Assembly (NCBI GenBank): GCA_003058495.1
Contig: QBVC01000025.1
Span: forward strand, 99,813 to 163,812
Direction: 5' to 3'
DNA length: 64,000 nt
Source: a gamma proteobacterium symbiont of Ctena orbiculata
GTDB lineage: Bacteria > Pseudomonadota > Gammaproteobacteria > Chromatiales > Chromatiaceae
How positions within the stretch are numbered: the first letter of the stretch is position 1; every line of letters starts with the position of its first letter. A program made the translations under genes and the position numbers. Shown here in pieces: positions 21,001 through 29,302 of this stretch. The notes under the pieces are model-generated. The model had not been told where the DNA came from. It was given only the letters and a program-made list of their open reading frames with translations, and made no database searches.

Positions 21001-21645
21001 TCAGGGGGTGCGGCGGGTACTGAATGCCACAAAGCCTAATAGGGCCGAGCCAAAAAGCCAGGCCGCGGCGGGAATCGGGACAGTGGTGACGGACATGTTG
21101 TCAATGGTGCCGGTCAAGTAGTCGTCCTCACCGAAATCAATACGAAAGGATTTCCCTTCAATGTCGGCAAGGGGTAGAAAGCCGGCAGGCAGCAAGTCGG
21201 AATCCAGCCAGGCTCCCTGCTTGTCAATGAGCGAGAAAAACACCTCTGTAAGATCGAGCCCATTTACGCTGGGGGCGATCATTTGATGAATATCGGGGAT
21301 TGTTCTGACAAAAAAGCCATCCTGGTTTGAAGCAGTCGGGTTGAATACTTCCAAATTGCTTGATGAGGAGGAGGCAGAGTACTTACCGCCTAAATGGAGA
21401 TTGTATGCAGTGATCGCCGATTGATAGATACCGATTTCTGGATTGAGTGCCAGAGAATCCGGTGAGTTGGTGTTATATGTCAATTTCAGTCTGGCAAGAT
21501 CACCGCTTGAGAATGTGCCGTTCAAATCACCATTCAGGGAATGAACGGTCAACTGCCCCGACAATGTCAAATTGATCAGCGAGGCGCTGACATTGTTAGA
21601 GAAACAAGAAATTACAATGATTAAAAATCCTAGTAATTTTTTCAT
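21001..21645 (-). CDS. Second PEP-CTERM sorting domain protein
   Basis: 214 residues from the ATG at 21645 (MKKLLGFLIIVISCFSNNVSA, a clean signal peptide); the frame is open further upstream but without a start that fits. The mature region has strands such as LINLTLSGQLTVHSL and a TGTIDNMSVT segment just before the sorting signal. That signal is VPIPAAAWLFGSALLGFVAF followed by STRRTP. It is probably exported and anchored or released by exosortase. It is not clearly homologous to the first PEP-CTERM protein outside the signal. Codon use is more AT-rich than in the surrounding housekeeping genes. Confidence 0.87.
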   Translation of the reverse strand: MKKLLGFLIIVISCFSNNVSASLINLTLSGQLTVHSLNGDLNGTFSSGDLARLKLTYNTNSPDSLALNPEIGIYQSAITAYNLHLGGKYSASSSSSNLEVFNPTASNQDGFFVRTIPDIHQMIAPSVNGLDLTEVFFSLIDKQGAWLDSDLLPAGFLPLADIEGKSFRIDFGEDDYLTGTIDNMSVTTVPIPAAAWLFGSALLGFVAFSTRRTP

Positions 21646-22074
21646 GGAGTCTCTCTCACACAACAACAATAACGATGGGACCGGTGCAAACACCTCTTCT
21701 AAAAAAAGCCTATTTAAGTAAGCAAAAGCAAACAATGGGTACTACTACCCAAAAACCTTGAGAATTAAGCGGACCTTAAGAAAAGCCTTAATAAAACACC
21801 CCATGGGGAGCTGTTGCTGCCTGCTAAAAGTGAAGTCTGGATTGGATAAAGGAATAAGAATCCGCATTAAACTGCATGAATGGCGTACAGTTTTGGAAAA
21901 TAGCAGGGAGTCCTTCGGAACCTGCCTGAGTCACGCTCAGACCGCCAACAACCAGCTGAACGACTCAACCGAAAGTGCAGGATTTAGCTTACTAATTGAG
22001 TAATATTCACTATTTACCCCAGTCCCGGGTTGAGATAATTGCCTCGAGGAACCACTCAGCCGGAGGACAGGACT
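21646..22074. other. Gene-free stretch with an inverted repeat
   Basis: 429 bp upstream of the second PEP-CTERM gene and of the small plus-strand gene at 22075. A perfect inverted repeat GGGTA-CTAC-TACCC lies at 21737-21750, 92 bp before the PEP-CTERM start. No convincing ORF or RNA is seen. Confidence 0.45.
21737..21750. promoter_or_regulatory. 14-bp inverted repeat, possible operator
   Basis: GGGTA (21737-21741) and TACCC (21746-21750) flank CTAC. It is placed about 90 bp upstream of the second PEP-CTERM gene and could be a regulator site. It is short enough to be chance. Confidence 0.2.
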
Positions 22075-22275
22075 ATGATAATTACTCGTAACCCCTCTAA
22101 CGCTAAGATCAAAGAACTGATTACCCTATCGAGCGAAGGTGCTGCCAGGTGGATTGAAGACAAGGAGACCGGTGATGTTTTCTACTGGCCTTCGGACAGC
22201 GCCTACCACAATCAGGTAGCCGAGATTCTGCACATTGCAGAATACGACAAAGGGATCGCCATTGAAGACAGGTAG
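22075..22275 (+). CDS. Small hypothetical protein
   Basis: 66 residues, MIITRNPSNAKIKELITLSS..., started at the ATG at 22075 because it follows a purine-rich ribosome site (ggaggacagg) with correct spacing. The upstream in-frame ATG at 22039 has none. The sequence is soluble, with several aromatic residues (RWIEDKETGDVFYWPSDSAY) and a closing EILHIAEYDKGIAIEDR. I do not recognise a family. It is isolated, with long gaps on both sides. Confidence 0.5.
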   Translation: MIITRNPSNAKIKELITLSSEGAARWIEDKETGDVFYWPSDSAYHNQVAEILHIAEYDKGIAIEDR

Positions 22276-22753
22276 GATCCTGGCTCGATGTTCCGGGCAG
22301 GCGTGACGGGATCGGGCAGCTGAGTCTTTCCTGTCGCTAGCTATGGTTGCATGTAACCGGTCTCTTTTTCGTCGGGTACCGGTTGTTGGGCGCCGCCACC
22401 GAACCATTGGTCTCTGGCGTGTTTTCATACGAACCCTGCAATTAATCAACGGCTTGGCAAATATTGCTAAGCTCATTTATGTCCTTGATTCGCGATGGGA
22501 TGTCACCGAGGGCGGCTCACAGTTTAAAGCGCGCTCCAACCCAGCCGCTAGAGTTCGGGTAATGCATGCAATTCGCTGATCCTGAGCATTTGCCGCCTGT
22601 ATAAATCCCCCGGGTGGTCCTGTCAGCGGTTTTTTCCTCTAAATCGGTGTCAGCGGTATCAACTGAATCGAATCTATGCTACAAATATTATGATATTCCT
22701 AGATTTATTATTGAGATAGAAACATTGTTTAAGGATGTTCCTCAGCAAAGCCG
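22276..22753. other. Gene-free stretch upstream of the coiled-coil SPOR gene
   Basis: 478 bp. The plus frame 22343-22579 and minus frame 22126-22476 have no ribosome site and a basic, out-of-frame-like composition, so I do not call them. The last 100 bp are AT-rich and probably hold the promoter of the 1004-residue protein. Confidence 0.45.
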
Positions 22754-25700
22754 GTGAAAAAAAAGAAGAAGCTTAAGAAAAAAGAGCTCGCGGTCAGAAT
22801 CGGCGGATTGGTCGACCAGTTTTCCGATCTGAACAAACGGCTCAACCGAGTCTCCCACGACAGGCTCAACCAAGGCATACAACTGGATCAGTTGAGTGAG
22901 GATAGCGCGGGCGTACAAAGACGTCTCGAGGAGCTGCAGGCACAGATTGAAGGGATGGTCTCACAGGAGGAGGAGCTGCGACTGCTGATGCAGTCACTGC
23001 AGCTGCAGAGCGCCGAGGCGGACACCAGGGACGAACCGAGCGCGGCTGAGCAACAGACCCGGCAAGCGCTCTCCCGTTTGAACCAGCAGCTGGCCTCGCT
23101 GCAAGCGCAGCAGGAGGGATTGGAAGGGACATTGGAGAGTGGCAGTCACGCCGTCGACCTCGTCGAGAACAAGGCCGACGACCTGCGGCGTGATATGGCC
23201 GAGTTGCTGAGCCACATCCGGCGGCTCGAGGAGAGCGGCAGTGAACTGCTGGTCAGCGACTCCCAGCATGAGTCGCAAATCCGCAGCCTGCAGAATGATA
23301 TCGCCGAACTCAGCCGCAGGATGGAGCGGGATGGCGGCGATGGTGAGAGCCCCCAACAGGATCTATCCCATCTGCTGCAGGAGAGCGCTCAGCCACTGCG
23401 CCAAGAGATCGAACACCTCGGTCACCAGCTTACGGAAAAGGGCGGCCAGCAGAAGGAGCTGGAGCGCCGGCTTCTGGAACTCTCCAAACGCATCGGTGAA
23501 ACCGGCGCCCGGGTCGAGAGTCAGCAGCAGGACAAGGCGCGCTTCAATGATGTCTTGGAACTGCGTCTGTCGAAGCTGGAGAATCTGGCCAATGATCTCG
23601 AACCGGTATCCGATGCCGATGCGGCGCAGTTGGCGGAGTTGGAGCAGAAGCTCAACCGGGTCGAGGAGGATCTGGGGTCGCTGCTGGCGGAGAGGAACTC
23701 GTCGGCACAGAACTACCTGCTGCTGGATGAAAAGGGTCGAGAGCTTGCGGCGCGCCTCGATGCCCTCGATGGGGTGCTGAGTGAACAGTCCGCCAAGAAT
23801 AGCGCCCTGCAGGACCTGGTCAACCGCCTCGACAGCGAACTGGAGAACCGCGACCGCGGCCTTGAAGAGCGGCTCAAGGCCGCCGACCTGAGGCTCTCGC
23901 GCTATATCGAGGAGCAGGCGGAACGGCCAGATCCAATGGCGTCGATCCCGAACCTGCTGGCGGAGCAGAAGGGTGACTTCGAGAACATTGTCGAACTCTT
24001 GAAACAGGAGATTCGCGGTCTCGATTCGAAGTTGGAGTCCCTGGACATGGATGAGCACGAGGCCAGCGAGCGCCTCAATCTACTCGCCACCGATCTCGAT
24101 CACCAGGCCGGTAACCGGGAAGAGATGCAGCATGCCCTCTCCAGTGCGCGGGATGAGCTGAGCCGTAAGATCGATGAGCTCGATAGCCGTTTGAGTGCGA
24201 CGGAAGCGCAGCTCAGCACCCAGGACGAGAGCACGAAGGAGCAGTCGCGCCAGCTGGCCAATTTGACCGAGGAGCTGGCCGAGCAGGGCAAGTACGGCGT
24301 CGACCTGAAGCTTGCCACGGCCAACTTGCAGGAGGAGGCCGGTGTCCTCAAGACGGGCAGCAATAAACTCGGCAAGCGGATTGAAAGCCTGGCGCATACC
24401 CTGCAACAGGGTGAGGAGAGAGAGGCACGGATCGCCCAGCAGTTGACTGCCATGGAGCAGGAGCAGACTGAAATCCGCGAACAGAACGAGTTGGTCATGG
24501 ACTCGCTGTTGGAGCGGGTGAAATCCACCCAGGCCAGGCTGGCGGAACAGAGCGGTTTGCACGAGGGGATCTCGCAGCGCCTGGATGATCTCGAGTCCTC
24601 GCTGCAGGAACAGTTTCGCAGCATCGATGCCAAGCATCACAAATTGACCGAGATCGAGTCTGACAACCGGGAGCGACTGACCCTTCAGGCGCAGAGCAAC
24701 CACTCGCTCTCCGAGACCATCGCGGAGATGAGGACCGAGCATCAGGCCCTGCTGGAACAGACCGGCGAGCAGAAGACATTTCTCGAGGCGATGACCTCGG
24801 AGTATGGCAAGCGCCAGCGGGAAGCGGAAGAGATGGGCCGACGATTTGGCCTGCTCGGCGCACAGGTCGAATCGGTGAGGTCGTTGGGGACCTATCATAC
24901 TGTCGCGATCGGGGTGCTGCTGCTGTTGCTGCTCATCTCCGCCTTGATGGGATACAACTATCTCTCCAACAGGATCGGGGGCGTGGAGCGCGACATCTCT
25001 TTGGAGTTGATGCGCATCAGTGAGAACTTCGTCTCCCGGGATGAGCTCGGCCGGTTGACGGACGGCTCGGGCTACGACGCCTTGGCGGTGGAGGAGTTGA
25101 TAAGGAGTCAGCAGCGACTCGAACAGCAGCTGGTGGAGCTCGAAGAGCAGCTGGCCGCCTCGATGGATACGACCACGACTCTGGAAGCGACCGAGGACAA
25201 GGACGCAAGCGGAGAGCCGCAGGTCAGCCTGCCGCCAAGCGGCGACGAGAACGTGACTCAGCGATTCGAACGCATGGACAGCATGCTGAATGGGCTTAGG
25301 AGCGAGTTCGATGCGCGTATCGCACGACTTGAGGCGCAGAGCGGTGTACAACTCAGCGGCCAGGGCGAGATCGCCGAAAAAATCGACCAGATGGCGTCCA
25401 CCCTGCAAGGCTTGAAGGATGAGTATCAACAGATGGAAGAGCCGGCCCAGTCAGCGCCGACGGAACAGCCGCCGGGATCACCGCAAGCCTGGCAGGCGAT
25501 GAGAAAGATCGGCGGCTACACCATCCAGTTGGTGGGTGTCTCCAAGCGGGAGGCGATCGATGCCTTCATCGAAAGATATGCCTTGGAAGGGGAGATGGCC
25601 TATACCGAGACAGAACGCGACGGCAAGGCCTGGTACACCCTTCTCTTTGGGATTTACAGCCGCCAGGCCGAGGCGGCAAATGCACTGCAGCAACTGCCGG

Positions 25701-25768
25701 AACGATTGCAAGCCCAACAGCCCTGGATACGGCGGCTGCCCAAGACGGGTATCCTCAATCCGCTTTGA
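22754..25768 (+). CDS. Giant coiled-coil membrane protein with C-terminal SPOR domain
   Basis: 1004 residues from a GTG start (MKKKKKLKKKELAVRIGG). Residues about 15-705 are nearly uninterrupted Glu/Gln/Leu/Arg heptad coiled coil with repeated LxxLExxL patterns. A single membrane helix follows at about 716-738 (AIGVLLLLLLISALMGYNYL). A second, shorter coiled coil (about 745-900) and a SPOR domain at about 915-1000 (KIGGYTIQLVGVSKREAIDA ... GKAWYTLLFGIYSRQAEAAN) complete it. SPOR domains bind denuded glycan at division septa. With the basic N-terminus inside, topology would be a very long cytoplasmic rod, one helix and a periplasmic peptidoglycan-binding end. No named family with this layout comes to mind. 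The Shine-Dalgarno sequence is weak. Confidence 0.85.
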   Translation: MKKKKKLKKKELAVRIGGLVDQFSDLNKRLNRVSHDRLNQGIQLDQLSEDSAGVQRRLEELQAQIEGMVSQEEELRLLMQSLQLQSAEADTRDEPSAAEQQTRQALSRLNQQLASLQAQQEGLEGTLESGSHAVDLVENKADDLRRDMAELLSHIRRLEESGSELLVSDSQHESQIRSLQNDIAELSRRMERDGGDGESPQQDLSHLLQESAQPLRQEIEHLGHQLTEKGGQQKELERRLLELSKRIGETGARVESQQQDKARFNDVLELRLSKLENLANDLEPVSDADAAQLAELEQKLNRVEEDLGSLLAERNSSAQNYLLLDEKGRELAARLDALDGVLSEQSAKNSALQDLVNRLDSELENRDRGLEERLKAADLRLSRYIEEQAERPDPMASIPNLLAEQKGDFENIVELLKQEIRGLDSKLESLDMDEHEASERLNLLATDLDHQAGNREEMQHALSSARDELSRKIDELDSRLSATEAQLSTQDESTKEQSRQLANLTEELAEQGKYGVDLKLATANLQEEAGVLKTGSNKLGKRIESLAHTLQQGEEREARIAQQLTAMEQEQTEIREQNELVMDSLLERVKSTQARLAEQSGLHEGISQRLDDLESSLQEQFRSIDAKHHKLTEIESDNRERLTLQAQSNHSLSETIAEMRTEHQALLEQTGEQKTFLEAMTSEYGKRQREAEEMGRRFGLLGAQVESVRSLGTYHTVAIGVLLLLLLISALMGYNYLSNRIGGVERDISLELMRISENFVSRDELGRLTDGSGYDALAVEELIRSQQRLEQQLVELEEQLAASMDTTTTLEATEDKDASGEPQVSLPPSGDENVTQRFERMDSMLNGLRSEFDARIARLEAQSGVQLSGQGEIAEKIDQMASTLQGLKDEYQQMEEPAQSAPTEQPPGSPQAWQAMRKIGGYTIQLVGVSKREAIDAFIERYALEGEMAYTETERDGKAWYTLLFGIYSRQAEAANALQQLPERLQAQQPWIRRLPKTGILNPL

Positions 25769-26130
25769 GGCCGTCGACCCCCTGGGGCATCCGGGGCGAT
25801 GCACACCTCGCGCCATTCATCAAGCAAGGGAATGCGGCCGGAACCCATCCAGTGGCGCGCCCTGATCCAGCATCAATGAACAGGTGCAAATGCGATGGCG
25901 ATTCAAGGTATAAAGGCCGCCATTAGGCTCTCTGTCACAAATCGCCCCCCCTGAATTGATTTGCCCGGATATATCCTTGTAGAAAAGGGTGGATCTGTTG
26001 AACTAATCCAATTTTGGGTCAACCTTGAATTAACCAGGATTCCGGATGACTGTTTTGTAGTTGGCAATCCGATGGATCGTTCCATTACTATCTTTTACGG
26101 GCCGATATCACGAGTCAAGGGGGGCAAGTC
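25769..26130. other. Gene-free stretch before the GFA gene
   Basis: 362 bp. Short minus-strand frames (for example 25903-26085) are not protein-like. No repeat, RNA or clear terminator is seen. Confidence 0.4.
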
Positions 26131-26490
26131 ATGAGCGAACATTATCAGGGTAGCTGTCACTGTGGTGCCGTACGTTTCTCCTTCGTGGGCGACAAAATCG
26201 AAAAGGGATTGCGCTGTAACTGTTCGATCTGCTCGCGCAAGGGGGCGATGATGACCCCGCAAGCCATCCCTCCGGAGGATTTCACCATCGAGGCGGAGGC
26301 GGATGCCTTGGGCCTCTATCAGTTCGGCGCCAAGACCGCCAAGCACTACTTCTGCAAACACTGCGGCATCTATACCTTTCACGAAACCGCCAGGTTTGCC
26401 GGACACTATCGGGTCAATCTCGGTTGTATCGAGGGGGTTGATCCTTTCGTACTGGAAACCGATCTGTTCGATGGAAAGCATCTGCTTTAA
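26131..26490 (+). CDS. GFA/CENP-V family zinc protein
   Basis: 119 residues. Zinc-binding cysteines in the GFA pattern are SCHCGAVRF (first site), RCNCSICSRKGA and FCKHCGIYTFH; the closing HYRVNLGCIEGVD strand is also typical. The family was named after glutathione-dependent formaldehyde-activating enzyme, but most bacterial members have no proven reaction. The ATG at 26131 has a strong ribosome site (aaggggggcaagtc). mtgA starts 14 nt after the stop, so the two probably share a transcript. Confidence 0.92.
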   Translation: MSEHYQGSCHCGAVRFSFVGDKIEKGLRCNCSICSRKGAMMTPQAIPPEDFTIEAEADALGLYQFGAKTAKHYFCKHCGIYTFHETARFAGHYRVNLGCIEGVDPFVLETDLFDGKHLL

Positions 26491-26504
26491 CCAGCCCCTT
26501 ATCC

Positions 26505-27257
26505 ATGGCGGTCAATCGAGGCATGGTGCGTAGAAAGAACAAACAAGGCCGCTTTCAACGCCTCTACAAGGGTTTTCTGAAAGGTGTTTTTCTACTCTTC
26601 CTCACTATCCTGCTGTTGCTCCTAGGATCCATTCTGGCATTGCGTTTTGTCGATCCGCCCACCTGGTCCTTGAAATTGCAGCGGGAGCTCAATCCGCCTG
26701 TCGACTATCCGCTGGTGTCGAGACACGAATGGTGGGATCTGGAGATCATCCCACCCACCATGCAACTCGCGGTAGTGGCCTCGGAGGATCAGAACTTTCC
26801 CCATCACATGGGTATAGATCTGGCGGCCATTCAGCAGGTCCTCGATGATGCCGGAGAGGGTAAGACCCTGCGCGGCGCCAGCACCCTGACTCAGCAGACC
26901 GCGAAAAACCTCTTTCTCTGGCCGCACAGAGACTGGAGCCGCAAGCTGCTGGAGGGAGGCTTGGCGCTCATGATCGAGCTGCTTTGGGACAAGCGGAGAA
27001 TACTCGAAGTCTATCTGAACATCGTGGAGTTCGGTCCCGGCGTCTATGGCGTCGCGGCCGCCAGCGAATATTGGTACCGACTGCCATTGGACCACTTGAC
27101 GATCAACCAGATGGCCAGACTGGCGGCGCTGCTGCCCAATCCCTGGCGCTACAGCGCCGAGCCGCCGACAGCCTACATCCGCGAACGGGCCGGGTGGATT
27201 GAGGGTCAGATGGTGCAGTTGGGGTATGTTTGGCTGCAGCCGATCACTGGGCGTTGA
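26505..27257 (+). CDS. mtgA: Monofunctional peptidoglycan glycosyltransferase MtgA
   Basis: 250 residues. A basic N-terminus and one membrane helix (about 27-47, FLLFLTILLLLLGSILALRF) precede a GT51 domain. Key motifs are VASEDQNFPHHMGID (EDxxFxxHxG with the catalytic Glu), GASTLTQQTAKNLFLW and KRRILEVYLNIVEFGPGVYG. It polymerises lipid II into glycan strands and lacks a transpeptidase domain. ATG 26505 was kept; the ATG at 26523 is closer to a GAGG but only two bases away. The MITE-like element begins 42 bp after the stop. Confidence 0.95.
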   Translation: MAVNRGMVRRKNKQGRFQRLYKGFLKGVFLLFLTILLLLLGSILALRFVDPPTWSLKLQRELNPPVDYPLVSRHEWWDLEIIPPTMQLAVVASEDQNFPHHMGIDLAAIQQVLDDAGEGKTLRGASTLTQQTAKNLFLWPHRDWSRKLLEGGLALMIELLWDKRRILEVYLNIVEFGPGVYGVAAASEYWYRLPLDHLTINQMARLAALLPNPWRYSAEPPTAYIRERAGWIEGQMVQLGYVWLQPITGR

Positions 27258-27299
27258 CGGTTGGGTGGCAGGTTACCAACATTTCAAATAAGTTTAAAA

Positions 27300-27570
27300 A
27301 ATTTTGAATTATGAATTTTGAATTTTGAATGGATGAGTTCGCTTCGCTCACGGATTTATACCCCTCTCCCTCGCCCTCTCCCGCGAGGGGAGAGTTGACC
27401 CATGGATCAAATGTGGGAGCGAACAAACGGTTTGAGTCCACGACCTGGCAGGAAGCATCCCATGCACTCGAATTGCGCTTCCCCTCTCTCCTTATGGGAA
27501 AGGGGGAACAAATAACTCGTGAGCGAAGCGAACTCATCCATTCAAAATTCAAAATTCACAATTCAAAATT
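27300..27570. mobile_element. MITE-like element with 53-bp terminal inverted repeats
   Basis: The left arm (27300-27352) and right arm (27518-27570) are reverse complements with one mismatch in 53 bases. The arms contain an outer AT-rich part of repeated AATTTTGA units and an inner part GGATGAGTTCGCTTCGCTCA. The 165-bp core has no ORF. It holds a CT-rich segment with a hairpin (CTCTCCC-GCG-AGGGGAGAG near 27377-27395) and a similar CCCCTCTCTCC stretch on the other side. No clear target-site duplication was found. It occupies most of the 392 bp between mtgA and the SulP gene, which converge on it. Confidence 0.6.
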
Positions 27571-27649
27571 AAATACTAAACACCCAAAAACCGCTATTTA
27601 CTACGGGTCCTTCGGCTGTGACATCGGAAGGCTGGAAAATTAATGAATG

Positions 27650-29233
27650 CTATTCGTTTTGCTGGATAAACTGCACCGGCATGCCTTCCAGGCGCTGTTC
27701 GAAATGGTCCAGCAGTCTCTGTGACTTGAGGACGATGACGAAACTCGTTTCATCGCTGTCCCGCTTTTGCAGGTCCCTGGCTATGGCTTCCGTTGCCGAG
27801 AGGTCCATGTAGGAGACCACGCTCAGATCGAGCAGCACGCTGTCGTAGCGATGGCGCTTCAACAGGCTGCTCAATTGATCGATCGAGGCGTAGAAGAGAT
27901 GGCCTTCGACGCGGATCTCAACCGACTCCTCGCCCTTTGTGATGTTGATTTCAAGCTTCGAGGCGGACAGAACAAACAGGATCACGGAGAGTATGAAGGC
28001 GATGATCAAACCTGTCTGCAGGCCGAGAAAGATGATGCTGAACAGGGTGGTGACAAACACCAACAGCTCCCCGGTCCAGGAGAACAGACGGGCGATCTCG
28101 CTTGGCTTGATCATGCCGATCCCCACCAGCATCAGCGTACCCGCGATTACCGGCATCGGCATAAAGCTGAGCAGCGGACCGAAGATCGCGATCAGGATAA
28201 AGACGGCGAAGGCCGATAGGATGCCGGCAAGGGGTGTACTCGCTCCCAGCGAAAGGTTCACCGCGGTACGATTGAAGCTGCCGGAACCGGCAAAGCTGGA
28301 AAAGAAGGCTGCCAGCGAATTGGCGATACCCTGTGCGAATACCTCCTTGTCCACATTGATCGCTTGATCGGTATCGCTGCGCAGACTCTTGACGATCACC
28401 ATCGACTGGGCCAGACCGATGAGGGCAATGGTGATGGCATTGGGCAGCATCGCGAGTCCCACCAGCAGGTATTCGAGATCCAGTTTGGGATAGCTCAATG
28501 GCAGCGCCTGGAAGGGTATATGCCCAAGCAGCTCCACCTCCGTCTCAACCTGGGTATAGATGCCCAACACGACCAAGCCGACCAGATAACCGGCTGCCAT
28601 GGCAATCAGGATGGCGAAGCGCGGAAACCTCGTCTTGGCGACCATACCCACGAAGACAGTCGTCGCACCGATGGCCAAGCTATGGGGATTGATCAGGGTC
28701 CGCCAATCGGCAGCCATGAAATAGAGCTTTTCGAAAAAGAACAGGGTGCTCGAGGGGGAGAGGCCCATTATGCCGTCGAGGGATGAGAGGATCAGAATGA
28801 TGCCAACGCCTGTGGTGATGCCGGTTATCGCGGCGGGACTCAAGTATTGAAAGTACTTTCCGCCCCTGGCCAACCAGATCAGCAATTGAATCAATCCGAC
28901 CATCAGGCTGAGGAGAATGACATAATCGATATAGAGCGGACTGCCGCGGCCGGCAAACGGCGCTACCGTGATGCCGATGAGTATGGCAACCGCCGTATTG
29001 GGACCGCCGAGCATGGAACTCGAGCCGAAGAGACTGGCGAAGAGAGTGACGAATATCGCTGTATAGATGCCGTATTCGGGGGGCAGTCCGGCCAGATAGG
29101 CAAAGGTGATGCCCTGGGGAATGACCAACAGGGCGGCAATGAGCGCGGCGAATGCCTCAGTCGATGGATTTAGCTTTCCCGCTAACGATGGCCTCCATGG
29201 GATGATCTCCGACAGCAGTCGCAGATATCTCAT
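27650..29233 (-). CDS. SulP family anion transporter with STAS domain
   Basis: 527 residues. The membrane domain (about 25-400, some 12-14 helices) begins with the SulP signature region (AALIAALLVIPQGITFAYLA, GLPPEYGIYTAIF, GGPNTAVAILI). It contains QGIANSLAAFFSSFAGSGSF, the conserved helix 8-10 region. A C-terminal STAS domain (about 425-520) has LLDLSVVSYMDLSATEAIAR. SulP proteins move sulfate, bicarbonate or other anions. It lies 69 bp downstream of a TsdA-type thiosulfate dehydrogenase on the same strand, so export of a sulfur oxyanion is a fair guess, not proven. The 5' end MRYLRLLSEIIPWRPSL is family-like. Confidence 0.93.
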   Translation of the reverse strand: MRYLRLLSEIIPWRPSLAGKLNPSTEAFAALIAALLVIPQGITFAYLAGLPPEYGIYTAIFVTLFASLFGSSSMLGGPNTAVAILIGITVAPFAGRGSPLYIDYVILLSLMVGLIQLLIWLARGGKYFQYLSPAAITGITTGVGIILILSSLDGIMGLSPSSTLFFFEKLYFMAADWRTLINPHSLAIGATTVFVGMVAKTRFPRFAILIAMAAGYLVGLVVLGIYTQVETEVELLGHIPFQALPLSYPKLDLEYLLVGLAMLPNAITIALIGLAQSMVIVKSLRSDTDQAINVDKEVFAQGIANSLAAFFSSFAGSGSFNRTAVNLSLGASTPLAGILSAFAVFILIAIFGPLLSFMPMPVIAGTLMLVGIGMIKPSEIARLFSWTGELLVFVTTLFSIIFLGLQTGLIIAFILSVILFVLSASKLEINITKGEESVEIRVEGHLFYASIDQLSSLLKRHRYDSVLLDLSVVSYMDLSATEAIARDLQKRDSDETSFVIVLKSQRLLDHFEQRLEGMPVQFIQQNE

Positions 29234-29302
29234 ACCATTTTCAACATTGCATGTGATGACCTGTTTCCATGGTTTGACACCGTCGCTACCAGGTTCTGTA
29301 TG

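Noticed and set aside
20829..21023. 64-codon frame between the PEP-CTERM genes
   Set aside because: No ribosome site, basic low-structure sequence and no recognised relatives.
22343..22579. 78-codon frame upstream of the SPOR gene
   Set aside because: Arg-rich reading without start signals, likely chance.
24080..25429. 449-codon open frame antisense to the SPOR protein
   Set aside because: It mirrors the coiled-coil codons (Leu-rich reverse reading) and has no start signal.
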